Below, one piece after another: positions 52,489-62,615 of a stretch of 64,000 nt of DNA. Source of the stretch: Candidatus Pantoea formicae (lineage in GTDB: Bacteria > Pseudomonadota > Gammaproteobacteria > Enterobacterales > Enterobacteriaceae); contig NZ_VWXD01000011.1 in the NCBI RefSeq assembly GCF_011752625.1, positions 1-64,000 of the forward strand. Direction: 5' to 3'. The notes below the pieces were generated by a model. It was given only the letters and a program-made list of their open reading frames with translations, made no database searches and had not been told where the DNA came from. Within the stretch, counting starts at the first letter, position 1; each line of letters starts with the position of its first letter. The translations under genes and the position numbers were made by a program.

Positions 52489-55400
52489 GTCAGCTTCAAC
52501 CGCCTGAATCGCTCAATCCGCTGACGCTACCGTTACGGGGCGAGCGTTTGATTGAGGCTTCTGCCGGAACCGGTAAAACGTTCACCATTGGGTTGCTCTA
52601 CCTGCGGTTGTTGCTGGGGTTGGGTGGTAAACATGCTTACTCGCGTCCGCTATCGGTCGAAGAGATTCTGGTGGTGACCTTTACGGAGGCCGCCACGGCG
52701 GAGCTGCGTGGGCGCATCCGCGCCAACATCCATGAGCTACGCCTGGCCTGCATTCGGGGTGTAAGCCGCAACCCGATGTTGATGCAGTTATTGAGCGAGA
52801 TGCCGCAACCCGCTGAGGCGGCGTCGCTGCTGCTGGCGGCTGAGCGTCAGATGGATGAAGCAGCAATCTTTACTATCCACGGCTTCTGCCAGCGCATGCT
52901 TAATCTGAATGCGTTTGAGTCGGGCATGTTGTTTGAGCAGCAGTTGATTGAAGATGAACAACAACTGTTACGGCAGGCCACCGCCGATTTCTGGCGTCGC
53001 CATTGCTATCCGCTTTCGCTGGATATCGCTCGCGTGATTGTCAGTGAATGGAGTGGCCCGGAACAGTTGCTGGCGACATTACGCCCTTGGTTGCAGGGGG
53101 AGGCACCCAACTTACGGCTGCCGCCTGGTGATGCAGAAACACTGAGCACTCGCCACCATGACAATCTGACGCGTATTGACGCGATGAAAGCTCAGTGGCT
53201 TGCAGTCGGCGAAGAAGTGCTGTCGTTAGTTGGCCAGTCCGATGTGGATAAACGCAGCTACAGCAGCAAAAACTTGCCGGTCTGGGTGTGCAAGGTGAGT
53301 TTATGGGCGCAGAGTGAAACCGGTGATTATCAGGTGCCACCTGAACTGGCGCGTTTTGGTCAGCAGATGCTTGATGAAAAAACCAAGAAGGGCAGTCCCC
53401 CACAGCATGCGCTGTTTGCCGCTATTGATACCTTCCTCGCCCAGCCGATTTCACTGCGCGACTTGGTGATTGCGCGTGCGTTAGTCGAAGTTCGTGCTGC
53501 GGTGCGGAAAGAGAAGCGTCAGCAGGCGCTGCTCGGTTTTGATGACCTGCTCAGTCGTTTAGATGACGCGCTACAGCAGCCCGGTGGAGAACAGCTCGCG
53601 CAAGCGATTCGTCAGCGCTTTCCGGTGGCGTTAATTGATGAGTTTCAGGATACCGATCCGCTGCAATATCGTATTTTCCGCACGCTCTACATCAATCAGC
53701 CCGAACATGCCCTGTTGCTGATTGGCGACCCTAAGCAGGCTATTTATGCGTTTCGTGGTGCGGACATTTTTACCTATATCCGTGCGCGTAATGAAGTTCA
53801 GGCGCACTACACGCTGGACACCAACTGGCGTTCGTCACCGGCCATGGTCGAGAGTGTCAATCAACTGTTTTCACGCCTTGAGTCGCCCTTCCTGTTTGAG
53901 GCCATCCCGTTTCAGTCCGTGCAATTCGCACCGCCGAATCAAAAACTGTCACTCAGTATTGATCAGCAGGAACAAGCTGCACTGCGCTTTTGGTTGCAAC
54001 CGGGCGCGGGCTGCAGCGTCGGGGAGTACCAACAAGCGATGGCACAACAGTGTGCCGCTGATATCAGCCATTGGTTACAGGCAGGACAGCAGCAGCGGGC
54101 GCTGTTGGGCACCGCCTCAGCGCAGCGCCCTGTGGAAGCATCAGATATTACGGTGCTGGTGCGAAGTCGTAATGAGGCCAACCTGATTCGCGAATCGCTC
54201 AATCAGCTTGGCATTCCGTCGGTCTATCTTTCAAACCGAGACAGTGTTTACACCACGCCGGAAGCGCACGAACTGTTGTGGCTGCTACAAGCGGTGCTGG
54301 CACCTGAACAAGAGCGCATGCTGCGCACGGCGCTGGCCACATCACTGTTTGCTTTTGATGCCGCCCAGCTGGACGCGCTGGACCAGGATGCGCGCGGCTG
54401 GGATGAGCTGGTCGATACCTTTGCCCGTTGGCAGTTACTGTGGCAGCAGCGTGGGGTGTTACCGATGCTGCGCCAGCTGATGCAGGAACGTCAGTTGGCT
54501 GAAAATCTGCTGGCGTCAGAAAACGGCGAACGGCGTCTGACCGATCTGTTGCACTTGGGCGAATTGTTGCAGGAGGCTTCCGCACAACTGGATAGCCCGC
54601 ACGCGCTGGTGCGTTATCTTGCCCAACAGATTGCCAATCCAGACAGCCAGTCCTCCAGTCAGCAACTGCGTCTGGAGAGCGATCGCCATCTGGTGCAGAT
54701 CGTCACCATCCATAAATCCAAAGGGCTGCAATATCCGCTGGTATGGTTGCCGTTTGCGGCGGGTTTTCGGGAAGCCGATACTGCGCTTTATCACGATCGT
54801 GAAACCTTCTCTGCGGTGCTGGATCTGCAAGCCGACGACGCGAGCCTGGCGCTGGCGGAGCAAGAGCGGCTAGCGGAGGATTTACGTCTGCTGTATGTGG
54901 CGCTGACGCGTTCGGTTTATCACTGTAGCGTAGGCATCGCGCCGCTGTTTCGCGGCACGCGTAAGAAAGAGGGAGAAAGCGATTTTCACAAAAGTGCGCT
55001 GGGTTTCCTGTTACAGCGTGGTGAAGCGGCCACGGCCGAGCAGTTGGAAGTTCTGCTGAATGACATGCAGGTGGTGGGCACCGAAGTGTTGCGGGTAGAG
55101 GAACAGCCCGCCTTACCTTGGCAAGAACCTGTCGCCAGTGAGGGGGCGCTCGCCGCGCGATCAGTCTCGCGTACGCTGATTGAACCCTGGCGCGTGACCA
55201 GTTATTCCGGCTTACAGCAACACGGAAGCCAACGACTGCTGGATGTCATGCCGAACTTTGATATTGAAGCCGCAGGTGAAGATCATCAGGAAGAGGAAAC
55301 GGACAGTGCTCTGACGCCGCATCATTTCCCGCGCGGTGCAGCACCCGGAACCTTTTTGCACGAACTGTTTGAATCACTCGACTTCCCGCAGCCGCCCGTC

Positions 55401-56030
55401 GCTGAAAAGTTGGAACAACATCTGCTTCAGAATGGCTACCCACTGTACTGGCAGCCGATGCTGAGTGATTGGATCGCGCGAGTGGTGAACACCCCGCTTA
55501 ACGCGCAGGGCATTCAACTGGGTAGCGTGCAGGCCAGTGAGCGTTTGGTTGAGATGGGCTTTTATCTGCCGATTGGAGGGCTACTGACGGCGAATGCGCT
55601 CGATAGTTTGATACGCCAGGATCCACTCTCTGCGGCTGCTCCACCACTCGAATTCCGCCAGGTACAGGGGATGCTGAAAGGATTTATCGATCTGGTTTTC
55701 CGCTGGCAGGGTAAATATTACCTGCTGGATTACAAATCCAACTGGCTGGGCGACAGCCATGACGCCTATACGCCAGCGGCGATGAAACAGGCGATGATCG
55801 ACCACCGTTACGATTTGCAGTACCAACTCTATACGCTGGCGTTACATCGGTATCTTAATCATCGTCTGGCGGATTATGACTACGAGCAGCACTTTGGCGG
55901 CGTGTTTTACCTGTTCCTGCGCGGTATGGATGGGACTTCACCGGACAATGGGGTGTTTCATACCCGGCCAAGCCTCGATTTTGTTACACAACTGGATCGC
56001 CTGTTTCGCGGCCAGGGAGTCATAGCATGA
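52485..56030 (+). CDS. recB: RecB, exonuclease V beta subunit (helicase-nuclease)
   Basis: A 1181-residue protein (E. coli 1180). N-terminal SF1A helicase: Walker A EASAGTGKT with K31, Walker B LIDEFQDTDP. C-terminal nuclease: D1069 in GFIDLVF and D1082-Y-K1084 in LDYKSNW, matching E. coli D1067, D1080 and K1082. It is the 3'-5' motor and the nuclease of RecBCD. It overlaps ptrA and recD by 4 bases each, so the three are translationally coupled. Confidence 0.96.
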   Translation: MSQLQPPESLNPLTLPLRGERLIEASAGTGKTFTIGLLYLRLLLGLGGKHAYSRPLSVEEILVVTFTEAATAELRGRIRANIHELRLACIRGVSRNPMLMQLLSEMPQPAEAASLLLAAERQMDEAAIFTIHGFCQRMLNLNAFESGMLFEQQLIEDEQQLLRQATADFWRRHCYPLSLDIARVIVSEWSGPEQLLATLRPWLQGEAPNLRLPPGDAETLSTRHHDNLTRIDAMKAQWLAVGEEVLSLVGQSDVDKRSYSSKNLPVWVCKVSLWAQSETGDYQVPPELARFGQQMLDEKTKKGSPPQHALFAAIDTFLAQPISLRDLVIARALVEVRAAVRKEKRQQALLGFDDLLSRLDDALQQPGGEQLAQAIRQRFPVALIDEFQDTDPLQYRIFRTLYINQPEHALLLIGDPKQAIYAFRGADIFTYIRARNEVQAHYTLDTNWRSSPAMVESVNQLFSRLESPFLFEAIPFQSVQFAPPNQKLSLSIDQQEQAALRFWLQPGAGCSVGEYQQAMAQQCAADISHWLQAGQQQRALLGTASAQRPVEASDITVLVRSRNEANLIRESLNQLGIPSVYLSNRDSVYTTPEAHELLWLLQAVLAPEQERMLRTALATSLFAFDAAQLDALDQDARGWDELVDTFARWQLLWQQRGVLPMLRQLMQERQLAENLLASENGERRLTDLLHLGELLQEASAQLDSPHALVRYLAQQIANPDSQSSSQQLRLESDRHLVQIVTIHKSKGLQYPLVWLPFAAGFREADTALYHDRETFSAVLDLQADDASLALAEQERLAEDLRLLYVALTRSVYHCSVGIAPLFRGTRKKEGESDFHKSALGFLLQRGEAATAEQLEVLLNDMQVVGTEVLRVEEQPALPWQEPVASEGALAARSVSRTLIEPWRVTSYSGLQQHGSQRLLDVMPNFDIEAAGEDHQEEETDSALTPHHFPRGAAPGTFLHELFESLDFPQPPVAEKLEQHLLQNGYPLYWQPMLSDWIARVVNTPLNAQGIQLGSVQASERLVEMGFYLPIGGLLTANALDSLIRQDPLSAAAPPLEFRQVQGMLKGFIDLVFRWQGKYYLLDYKSNWLGDSHDAYTPAAMKQAMIDHRYDLQYQLYTLALHRYLNHRLADYDYEQHFGGVFYLFLRGMDGTSPDNGVFHTRPSLDFVTQLDRLFRGQGVIA

Positions 56031-57868
56031 GCAGCATGACAGCGCTGTTAACCCAGGCGGTTGACTTACGATTATTGCGCCCCTTGGACGTGCAGTTCGC
56101 ACAACTGCTGGCGGATGATAGCCAACCCGCCAGGCTATTGGCTGCCGCTTGCCTCAGTGCGGAGGTGGGAGAAGGGCACGTTTGCTTGCCCCTGTCTCAG
56201 TTAAACCAGAATCAATTGTTTAAGGGACGCCATCCCGAGTTGGCTCAGGCGATTTGGCAAACGGCTGGAGAGCCTGAGGCGTGGCAGACCGTTTTCGCTA
56301 ACTGGTCTGCACTCAGCAGTCGCGAACAGGCTGCGCCGATTGTACTAAGCGAACACCGCCTTTATTTGCATCGTTTCTGGCATAACGAGGGGCAGGTGGC
56401 AAACTTCTTCCTCGAACAGTCGGCACCGCAGCAATTCCAGGCTGAAAAGGTACGTGAAGTGCTGGATGCGTTATTTGGCACCCAGCCTGATGACTGGCAA
56501 AAAATCGCTGCAGCGGTGGCGCTAACGCAAAAAACGGCGGTGATATCCGGCGGTCCCGGCACCGGTAAAACCACTACCGTAGCAAAACTGCTGGCGGCAC
56601 TGATTCGTCTGAGTGAAGGAGCACTGCGTATTCAGCTCGCAGCACCTACCGGGAAAGCGGCCGCGCGCTTGACGGAATCACTGGGCAAGGCGCTACAGGC
56701 GCTGCCCGTGAGCGAGACTGAACGGCTACGTTTCCCAGCCGAAGCCACCACGCTGCACCGTCTGCTAGGCGCTCAGCCTGAAACGCAACGCTTACGCTAT
56801 CACGCCGGTAATCTGCTGCATCTTGATGTGCTGGTGGTCGATGAAGCCTCGATGGTCGACTTGGGGATGATGGCCAATCTGATCGCTGCATTACCGCCAC
56901 AGGCACGGGTGATTTTCTTGGGTGACCGCGATCAACTGGCCTCCGTGGAGGCAGGAGCGGTGCTGGGTGATATTTGTCGCTGTGCGGAGTCAGGTTACAG
57001 CCCGGCGCGTGCAGCCCAACTCAGTGCTTTAACCGGATGTGACGTTGTCGGCAATGACGACAACAGCGCGCCAGCAGTGCGCGACGCCATCTGCCTGCTG
57101 CGCAAAAGCTATCGCTTCGATGCCAATTCGGGCATTGGTAAGCTGGCGGCGGCGGTGAACGCGGGTGATCCTCAAGCGGTGGAAGCCGCTTTCATGGCGG
57201 GATTTACCGACATTGCTCGCCAGCCGCTCAACGACGGTGAAGCCTATCAGACTATGCTGGCTGATATTGCTGAGGGGTATTGCCCGTTTCTCCGCTTGGT
57301 GAGCCAGCACGCCGAACCCGATGAAATCATCGCCGCATTTGGTCGCTATCAGTTGCTGTGCGCCTTACGCGAAGGACCTTTTGGTGTGCAGGGGTTGAAT
57401 CAGAGAATTGAACAGAAGCTGATGCAGCTGCAGTTGATTCGTCGGCCGCAAGGTGGAAGTCGTTGGTATCAGGGCCGTCCGGTGATGGTGACGCGCAATG
57501 ATAGCGCACTAGGGCTGTTTAACGGCGATATTGGCATCACGCTGCTGGACGAGGAAGGGCTGCTGAAAGTGTTCTTTCCGCTGCCGGATGGCAGCATTAA
57601 AGCGGTGCAGCCGAGTCGCTTACCGGCGCACGATACGGCTTGGGCGATGACGGTACACAAATCACAGGGGTCGGAGTTTGAGCATACCGCGCTGGTGCTG
57701 CCTGCGCAGTTCTTACCTGTATTGACGCGTGAGTTGATCTATACCGCGATTACCCGTGCCCGTAAGCAGCTTACCTTATACAGCGATGAAGGCGTTTTTC
57801 GTCGCGCAGTGCAGCTTCGCACTCAGCGCCGTAGTGGATTACTGGATCGCTTGGGCGGGGAAAAATAA
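56027..57868 (+). CDS. recD: RecD, exonuclease V alpha subunit
   Basis: A 613-residue SF1B 5'-3' helicase (E. coli 608). Walker A SGGPGTGKTTT with K181, Walker B VVDEASMVD, and the C-terminal motif MTVHKSQGSEFEH. It is the second motor of RecBCD and needed for nuclease activity. It is coupled to recB by an ATGA overlap and ends facing argA, with a hairpin in the 44-bp gap. Confidence 0.95.
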   Translation: MSSMTALLTQAVDLRLLRPLDVQFAQLLADDSQPARLLAAACLSAEVGEGHVCLPLSQLNQNQLFKGRHPELAQAIWQTAGEPEAWQTVFANWSALSSREQAAPIVLSEHRLYLHRFWHNEGQVANFFLEQSAPQQFQAEKVREVLDALFGTQPDDWQKIAAAVALTQKTAVISGGPGTGKTTTVAKLLAALIRLSEGALRIQLAAPTGKAAARLTESLGKALQALPVSETERLRFPAEATTLHRLLGAQPETQRLRYHAGNLLHLDVLVVDEASMVDLGMMANLIAALPPQARVIFLGDRDQLASVEAGAVLGDICRCAESGYSPARAAQLSALTGCDVVGNDDNSAPAVRDAICLLRKSYRFDANSGIGKLAAAVNAGDPQAVEAAFMAGFTDIARQPLNDGEAYQTMLADIAEGYCPFLRLVSQHAEPDEIIAAFGRYQLLCALREGPFGVQGLNQRIEQKLMQLQLIRRPQGGSRWYQGRPVMVTRNDSALGLFNGDIGITLLDEEGLLKVFFPLPDGSIKAVQPSRLPAHDTAWAMTVHKSQGSEFEHTALVLPAQFLPVLTRELIYTAITRARKQLTLYSDEGVFRRAVQLRTQRRSGLLDRLGGEK

Positions 57869-57876
57869 CGTGTTTT

Positions 57877-57906
57877 GGAAGGGGCGCGAACTATCGCGCC
57901 GCTTCC
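57877..57906. terminator. hairpin between convergent recD and argA
   Basis: GGCGCGA/TCGCGCC with a 4-base loop, extended by GGAAG/CTTCC beyond one-base bulges. It fills most of the 44-bp gap and may stop transcription from both sides. On the minus strand the stem is followed by AAAACACG and on the plus strand by CTTGCTC, so neither has a strong T tract. Confidence 0.5.
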
Positions 57907-57912
57907 CTTGCT

Positions 57913-59241
57913 CTAGCGTAAATCCGCCATCAGCACTTTCGAACGGCGCTGATAGTTATACATCTGCTTCTTACTCTCCGGCAGTGATTCAATATCAACC
58001 GGCGTAAAGCCGCGTTCCTGGAACCAGTGAATACTGCGGGTGGTCAGTACGAACAACTTCTTCAACCCCATCTGGCGGGCTTGCAGCGCCACGCGCTCCA
58101 GCAACAGCTCACCGCGTGAAGAGCTGCGATAATCAGGATGCACTGCCACGCAGGCCATTTCGCCAATCTGCTCATCCGGGAAGGGATAGAGCGCGGCACA
58201 GGCGATGGTCAGGCTGTCGCGCTGAATAATGGTAAATTTGTCGATTTCCATTTCCAGCTGCTCGCGTGAACGGCGCACCAGAATCCCTTGCTGTTCCAGC
58301 GGGCGAATCAATTCGAGAATACCACCAATATCGTTGATGGTGGCGCGACGAATCTGCTCAGCGGACTCCATCACAATCTGCGTACCGATACCATCACGCG
58401 AGAACAGCTCTTGAATCAATGCGCCATCTTCCTGATAACTGATTAGGTGGCTACGACGCACACCGCTGCGGCAGGCTTTGACTGCGCCACGCAGAAAACG
58501 CACGGTGCCGGACAGGAAATCCCCGTCACTTTCCATTTCATCAATACGCGCTTGTGCTTCATTAGGGAACAGCTCGGAGATAATGGTGCCTTCGCGGTTG
58601 GTCACGCCCTGCTCGGAGCAGAAGCCAATCATCTTTTCAGCTTTCAGCTTAATCGCCAGCTGCGTGGCGACTTCTTCCGACGTCAGGTTGAAGCTTTCGC
58701 CTGTCACTGAGACGGCAACCGGACCGAGCAGTACAATGGCATCATTATCCAGCTGACGGTGAATCGCCTCTTCATCAATACGGCGAATACGACCACTGTG
58801 GCAGTAATCCACACCATCATCGACACCCAGCGGTTGGGCGATAATAAAGTTACCGCTGACAACGTTGATGTGCGCACCTTGCAGCGGCGTGTTGTTCAGG
58901 CTCATCGACAGGCGTGCGGTGATATCCAGCTGCAAGCGACCAGCCGCCTGCTTCACCAGCTCCAGTGATTGCGCATCGGTAACACGAGTATGTTTATGGT
59001 AAATCGGTTCCAGCTGTTGCTGTGCCATGCTGGCATCAATTTGTGGGCGGGCACCATAGACAACCACCAGGCGAATGCCGAGGCTATGCAACAAGCCAAT
59101 GTCGTTAACGATACTGGAAAAGTTCTCATGCTCGATGGCCTCACCACCCAGCATAATGACAAAGGTCTTGTCACGATGGGCATTTATATAGGGAACGGTG
59201 TGGCGAAAACCCTGAACCAATTCAGTACTACGTTCCTTCAC
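57913..59241 (-). CDS. argA: ArgA, N-acetylglutamate synthase
   Basis: A 442-residue enzyme of the first arginine-synthesis step, acetyl-CoA plus glutamate. The N-terminal amino-acid-kinase-like domain (about 1-290; HRDKTFVIMLGGEAIEH) binds the inhibitor arginine. The C-terminal GNAT domain (about 295-442; VHPDYRSSSRGELLLERV) is catalytic. Length is close to E. coli ArgA (443). A pair of ARG boxes sits just upstream. Confidence 0.95.
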   Translation of the reverse strand: MKERSTELVQGFRHTVPYINAHRDKTFVIMLGGEAIEHENFSSIVNDIGLLHSLGIRLVVVYGARPQIDASMAQQQLEPIYHKHTRVTDAQSLELVKQAAGRLQLDITARLSMSLNNTPLQGAHINVVSGNFIIAQPLGVDDGVDYCHSGRIRRIDEEAIHRQLDNDAIVLLGPVAVSVTGESFNLTSEEVATQLAIKLKAEKMIGFCSEQGVTNREGTIISELFPNEAQARIDEMESDGDFLSGTVRFLRGAVKACRSGVRRSHLISYQEDGALIQELFSRDGIGTQIVMESAEQIRRATINDIGGILELIRPLEQQGILVRRSREQLEMEIDKFTIIQRDSLTIACAALYPFPDEQIGEMACVAVHPDYRSSSRGELLLERVALQARQMGLKKLFVLTTRSIHWFQERGFTPVDIESLPESKKQMYNYQRRSKVLMADLR

Positions 59242-59252
59242 GGCAAACCCTC

Positions 59253-59291
59253 TGTGAATGTTTATTCGTAATTTCTGTATTTTTATGCTCT
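59253..59291 (-). promoter_or_regulatory. paired ARG boxes upstream of argA
   Basis: The first box 59253-59270 contains TGAAT-GTTT-ATTCG, fitting the ArgR pattern TGAAT-N4-ATTCA with one mismatch. The second box 59274-59291 (TGTATTTTTATGC core) is weaker and lies exactly 3 bp away, the usual spacing of ArgR box pairs. Confidence 0.75.
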
Positions 59292-59473
59292 TTTGCCTGC
59301 CATTGCAAGCGCCGGACCTGACGTTACTTTACGATTTTCCTGATGCAACCCTCGCTAACAGCCTGCATTATCTGGTTTTTCTGGCAAAACATGACACAGC
59401 TTGCTAAGCAAAGTTTTCGCCTTCCTCTCGTCGATTGACGATATTTTAGACACTACACAGCAGTTGGAGCGGC

Positions 59474-60709
59474 ATGTCCGAAGCTTTTACACGACGACGA
59501 TTATTACAGGGCGCAGGCGCGCTATTCCTGCTAAGCGTCACACGTTCCGGGGTTGCAGCCAGCCAGCATATTGTGGCGGTGCGCATCTGGCCTTCATCGA
59601 CCTACTCCCGTGTGACGCTAGAGTCGAATGTTCCCCTCAAGTATAAACAGTTCACCTTGAGCAACCCCGATCGCCTGGTGATCGACATCGATAACCTGCA
59701 TATCAATCCGGTCCTGAGAGGGGTGGATAAGCAAGTGCGCGTTGACGATCCCTATATCAAAAATGCGCGCGTCGGTCAGTTTGATGCCAACACGGTGCGT
59801 GTTGTGCTGGAACTCAAGCGCCATGTCGCGCCGAAGATCTTCACGCTGGCACCGGTTGCAGGCATCAAACATCGCTTAGTGGTCGATCTCTATCCAAGCC
59901 AGCCGTCGCTGGAAGAGGATCCGCTACTGGCGTTACTGAACGATTACAACCAAGGCGAACTGGAACGCGACCAACCTGCGCAGGCACCGTTACCGGGCAA
60001 GGCAGGGCGCGATCGTCCGATTATCATCATGATCGATCCTGGTCATGGCGGTGAAGATCCCGGTGCGCACGGTAAATACAAAACGCGGGAAAAAGATATC
60101 GTGCTGAAGATCGGCCGCTATTTGAAAGCGTTGATCGATAAAGAGCGCAACATGAAGGCCTACATGACGCGAAACGAGGATGTGTTCATCCCACTGCGCG
60201 TGCGTGTGGCTAAGGCGCGCAAGCAGCGTGCCGATCTGTTCGTGTCGATTCACGCTGATGCCTTTACCAGTCGCGCTGCTCGCGGTTCATCGGTATTTGC
60301 CCTGTCGACCAGTGGCGCGACGTCTGCGGCCGCACGTTTCCTGGCACAAACCCAGAACGAGTCTGACTTGATTGGCGGCGTCAGCATGAGCGGTGACCGC
60401 TATCTCGATCACACCATGTTCGACATGGTGCAGCGTCAGACCATCAGTGACAGCCTGAAATTCGGCAGAGAGGTGTTATCACGCATGGGACACATCAACC
60501 ATCTGCATAAACGCACCGTGGATCAGGCCGGCTTTGCGGTGCTGAAGGCGCCGGATATTCCGTCGATTTTGGTAGAAACCGCGTTTATCAGTAATGTGGA
60601 GGAGGAACGCAAGTTACGCACACCGCGTTATCAGCATCAGGTGGCTGAGGCGATTCTGCATGGGATCAAGGCGTATTTCGATAAGGGGGCGGTGCTGGCG
60701 CATCGCTGA
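59474..60709 (+). CDS. amiC: AmiC, N-acetylmuramoyl-L-alanine amidase
   Basis: A 411-residue precursor with a twin-arginine signal (FTRRRLLQGAGALFLLSV), as known for AmiC. An AMIN septum-targeting domain (about 38-150) precedes the zinc amidase_3 domain (IDPGHGGEDPGAHG near residue 190; ETAFISNVEEERKL near the C-terminus). It splits septal peptidoglycan during cell separation and is activated by NlpD. A GGAGCGGC site precedes the ATG. It is divergent from argA. Confidence 0.94.
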   Translation: MSEAFTRRRLLQGAGALFLLSVTRSGVAASQHIVAVRIWPSSTYSRVTLESNVPLKYKQFTLSNPDRLVIDIDNLHINPVLRGVDKQVRVDDPYIKNARVGQFDANTVRVVLELKRHVAPKIFTLAPVAGIKHRLVVDLYPSQPSLEEDPLLALLNDYNQGELERDQPAQAPLPGKAGRDRPIIIMIDPGHGGEDPGAHGKYKTREKDIVLKIGRYLKALIDKERNMKAYMTRNEDVFIPLRVRVAKARKQRADLFVSIHADAFTSRAARGSSVFALSTSGATSAAARFLAQTQNESDLIGGVSMSGDRYLDHTMFDMVQRQTISDSLKFGREVLSRMGHINHLHKRTVDQAGFAVLKAPDIPSILVETAFISNVEEERKLRTPRYQHQVAEAILHGIKAYFDKGAVLAHR

Positions 60710-60753
60710 GAAGTGGGCGGCCACAGTGCCGCTTTTTAGCGGAAGCCAAAAAC

Positions 60754-60775
60754 AAAAAAACACCCGTTAAGGTGC
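60754..60775 (-). terminator. terminator of the initiator tRNA operon
   Basis: On the minus strand, GCACC-TTAAC-GGGTG followed by seven Ts, 12 bases after the last tRNA. Confidence 0.7.
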
Positions 60776-60786
60776 TTATTTGTAAT

Positions 60787-60863
<77 letters not shown>

Positions 60864-60913
60864 TCCGTCTGCCGCGTTAGCGACTTTTCACATTGTATTC
60901 TTCTTTAGACAAT

Positions 60914-60990
<77 letters not shown>

Positions 60991-61042
60991 TCCGTCTGAC
61001 GCGTTACACGACTTTCAAATTGTCTCTTCATTTAAGAAGAAT

Positions 61043-61119
<77 letters not shown>

Positions 61120-61132
61120 TCCGTGGATGCGC

Positions 61133-61160
61133 ACTATACTCTCGACGCGCGCCGATGCAA
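61133..61160 (-). promoter_or_regulatory. promoter of the metZWV operon
   Basis: On the minus strand, TTGCAT (61155-61160), a 16-bp spacer and TATAGT (61133-61138), followed by a GC-rich start region GCGCATCC. This is a typical stringently controlled stable-RNA promoter. Confidence 0.75.
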
Positions 61161-61323
61161 CCTCTTTTTGTGTTAAAGCCTTAAATTTACAGCCAGTTGA
61201 TGAATATTAGTGCCATTGGGCGATTAATTGTACAGATGTGAGCGCGGTGCTCTGCGGCGGATTTCATTCTCTCTGCCCCTTTGCTATCGTCGCGGTGCAA
61301 ACAACCGAGAAAAAGAGAAAGTG

Positions 61324-62472
61324 ATGAAAGGACATTGGGCGAAGTATGCACTGACTGGCGCGTTTCTCGCGCTGTTAGCAGGTTGTAGTTCCAAGCCGAC
61401 CGACCGTGGTCAGCAATATATTGATGGCAAGCTGGAGCAACCGCTCGGGCTGGTCAATGAACCGAATGCCAAAGGGCGTCCGGTGAACGGCAGAGATTTT
61501 GGTGTTCAAATACAGCAGATTCAAACTGCCTCCAGCGGCTTATACAGCCGTAATACCAGCACCTACAGTGCGATTCAGAACTGGCTGCTTTCCGGTGCCG
61601 ATACCCGTCAGTTGAGCCAGTTCGGTCTGAATGCTTACCAAATGGAAGGGACCGATAACTACGGCAACGTGCAGTTTACTGGCTACTACACACCTGTGGT
61701 GGAAGCACGCTATACCCGCCAGGGTGAATTCCAGTATCCGATTTATCGCATGCCGCCGCGCCCGCGTGGTCAGAAACTGCCGAGCCGTGCTTCTATATAT
61801 AATGGCGGACTCGATGATCGTTACGTGATTGCCTGGAGCAACTCGCTGATTGATAACTTTATGATGGATGTGCAGGGCAGCGGTTACGTCGATTTCGGTG
61901 ACGGTCGTCCACTGCGTTTCTTTGGTTACGGTGGCAAGAATGGCTGGGCTTATCATAGCGTCGGCAAAGAGCTGATCGACCGGGGTGAAGTGAAGCGCGA
62001 AGATATGTCGATGCAGGCGATCCGCCAGTGGGCGCAGGAGCATTCGCCGGAGCAGGTGCGTGATGTGCTGGAAACCAACCAATCCTTTGTGTTCTTTAAA
62101 CCCGAAGATTACGTGCCAGTGCGCGGTGCCAGTGCGGTGCCACTGATTGCCAAAGCCTCGGTGGCATCGGATCGTTCATTAATCCCAGCCGGTACGGCGT
62201 TGCTCGCTGAAGTGCCGCAGTTGAACGAGAAGGGCAAATTCAACGGCAAATATGAAATGCGTCTGATGGTGGCATTGGATGTCGGTGGCGCGATCAAAGG
62301 TCAGCACTTCGACATCTATCAGGGCGTAGGGCCGGATGCGGCGCACCTGGCCGGATTCTATAACCATTATGGCCGCGTCTGGGTGTTGAAAGCGGCACCG
62401 GGTGCTGGGCAACCGCTGTTCAGTAATCCGCAAAATGGCAATAATGGTTCACTGATTATCGGGGCAAATTGA
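61324..62472 (+). CDS. mltA: MltA, membrane-bound lytic murein transglycosylase A
   Basis: A 382-residue precursor lipoprotein. MKGHWAKYALTGAFLALLAGCSS has lipobox LAGC. The MltA and 3D domains follow (FTGYYTPVVEARY), with the catalytic Asp near residue 319 in DVGGAIKG. It cleaves glycan strands to 1,6-anhydromuropeptides at the outer membrane. The ATG at 61324 is chosen for the signal. The frame extends upstream to 61228 without family match. Confidence 0.95.
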   Translation: MKGHWAKYALTGAFLALLAGCSSKPTDRGQQYIDGKLEQPLGLVNEPNAKGRPVNGRDFGVQIQQIQTASSGLYSRNTSTYSAIQNWLLSGADTRQLSQFGLNAYQMEGTDNYGNVQFTGYYTPVVEARYTRQGEFQYPIYRMPPRPRGQKLPSRASIYNGGLDDRYVIAWSNSLIDNFMMDVQGSGYVDFGDGRPLRFFGYGGKNGWAYHSVGKELIDRGEVKREDMSMQAIRQWAQEHSPEQVRDVLETNQSFVFFKPEDYVPVRGASAVPLIAKASVASDRSLIPAGTALLAEVPQLNEKGKFNGKYEMRLMVALDVGGAIKGQHFDIYQGVGPDAAHLAGFYNHYGRVWVLKAAPGAGQPLFSNPQNGNNGSLIIGAN

Positions 62473-62579
62473 TATCGTAGCCGCATAAAATCAGGCTGCA
62501 TTTGGATTTTCCCCAGCACAAGATTGTTGTGTGTAGCGACGCGAGCCATCATGCCGCTACACCTCATGCATTCTAAAGC

Positions 62580-62597
62580 GTGCGCATTTCTGCGCAC
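62580..62597. repeat. intergenic palindrome, GGTGCGC family, before tcdA
   Basis: GTGCGCA-TTTC-TGCGCAC, 7-bp arms, ending 19 bases before the tcdA start. It could form a hairpin close to the ribosome site. Confidence 0.6.
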
Positions 62598-62615
62598 CGC
62601 ATTAAAAGGTTAGAT

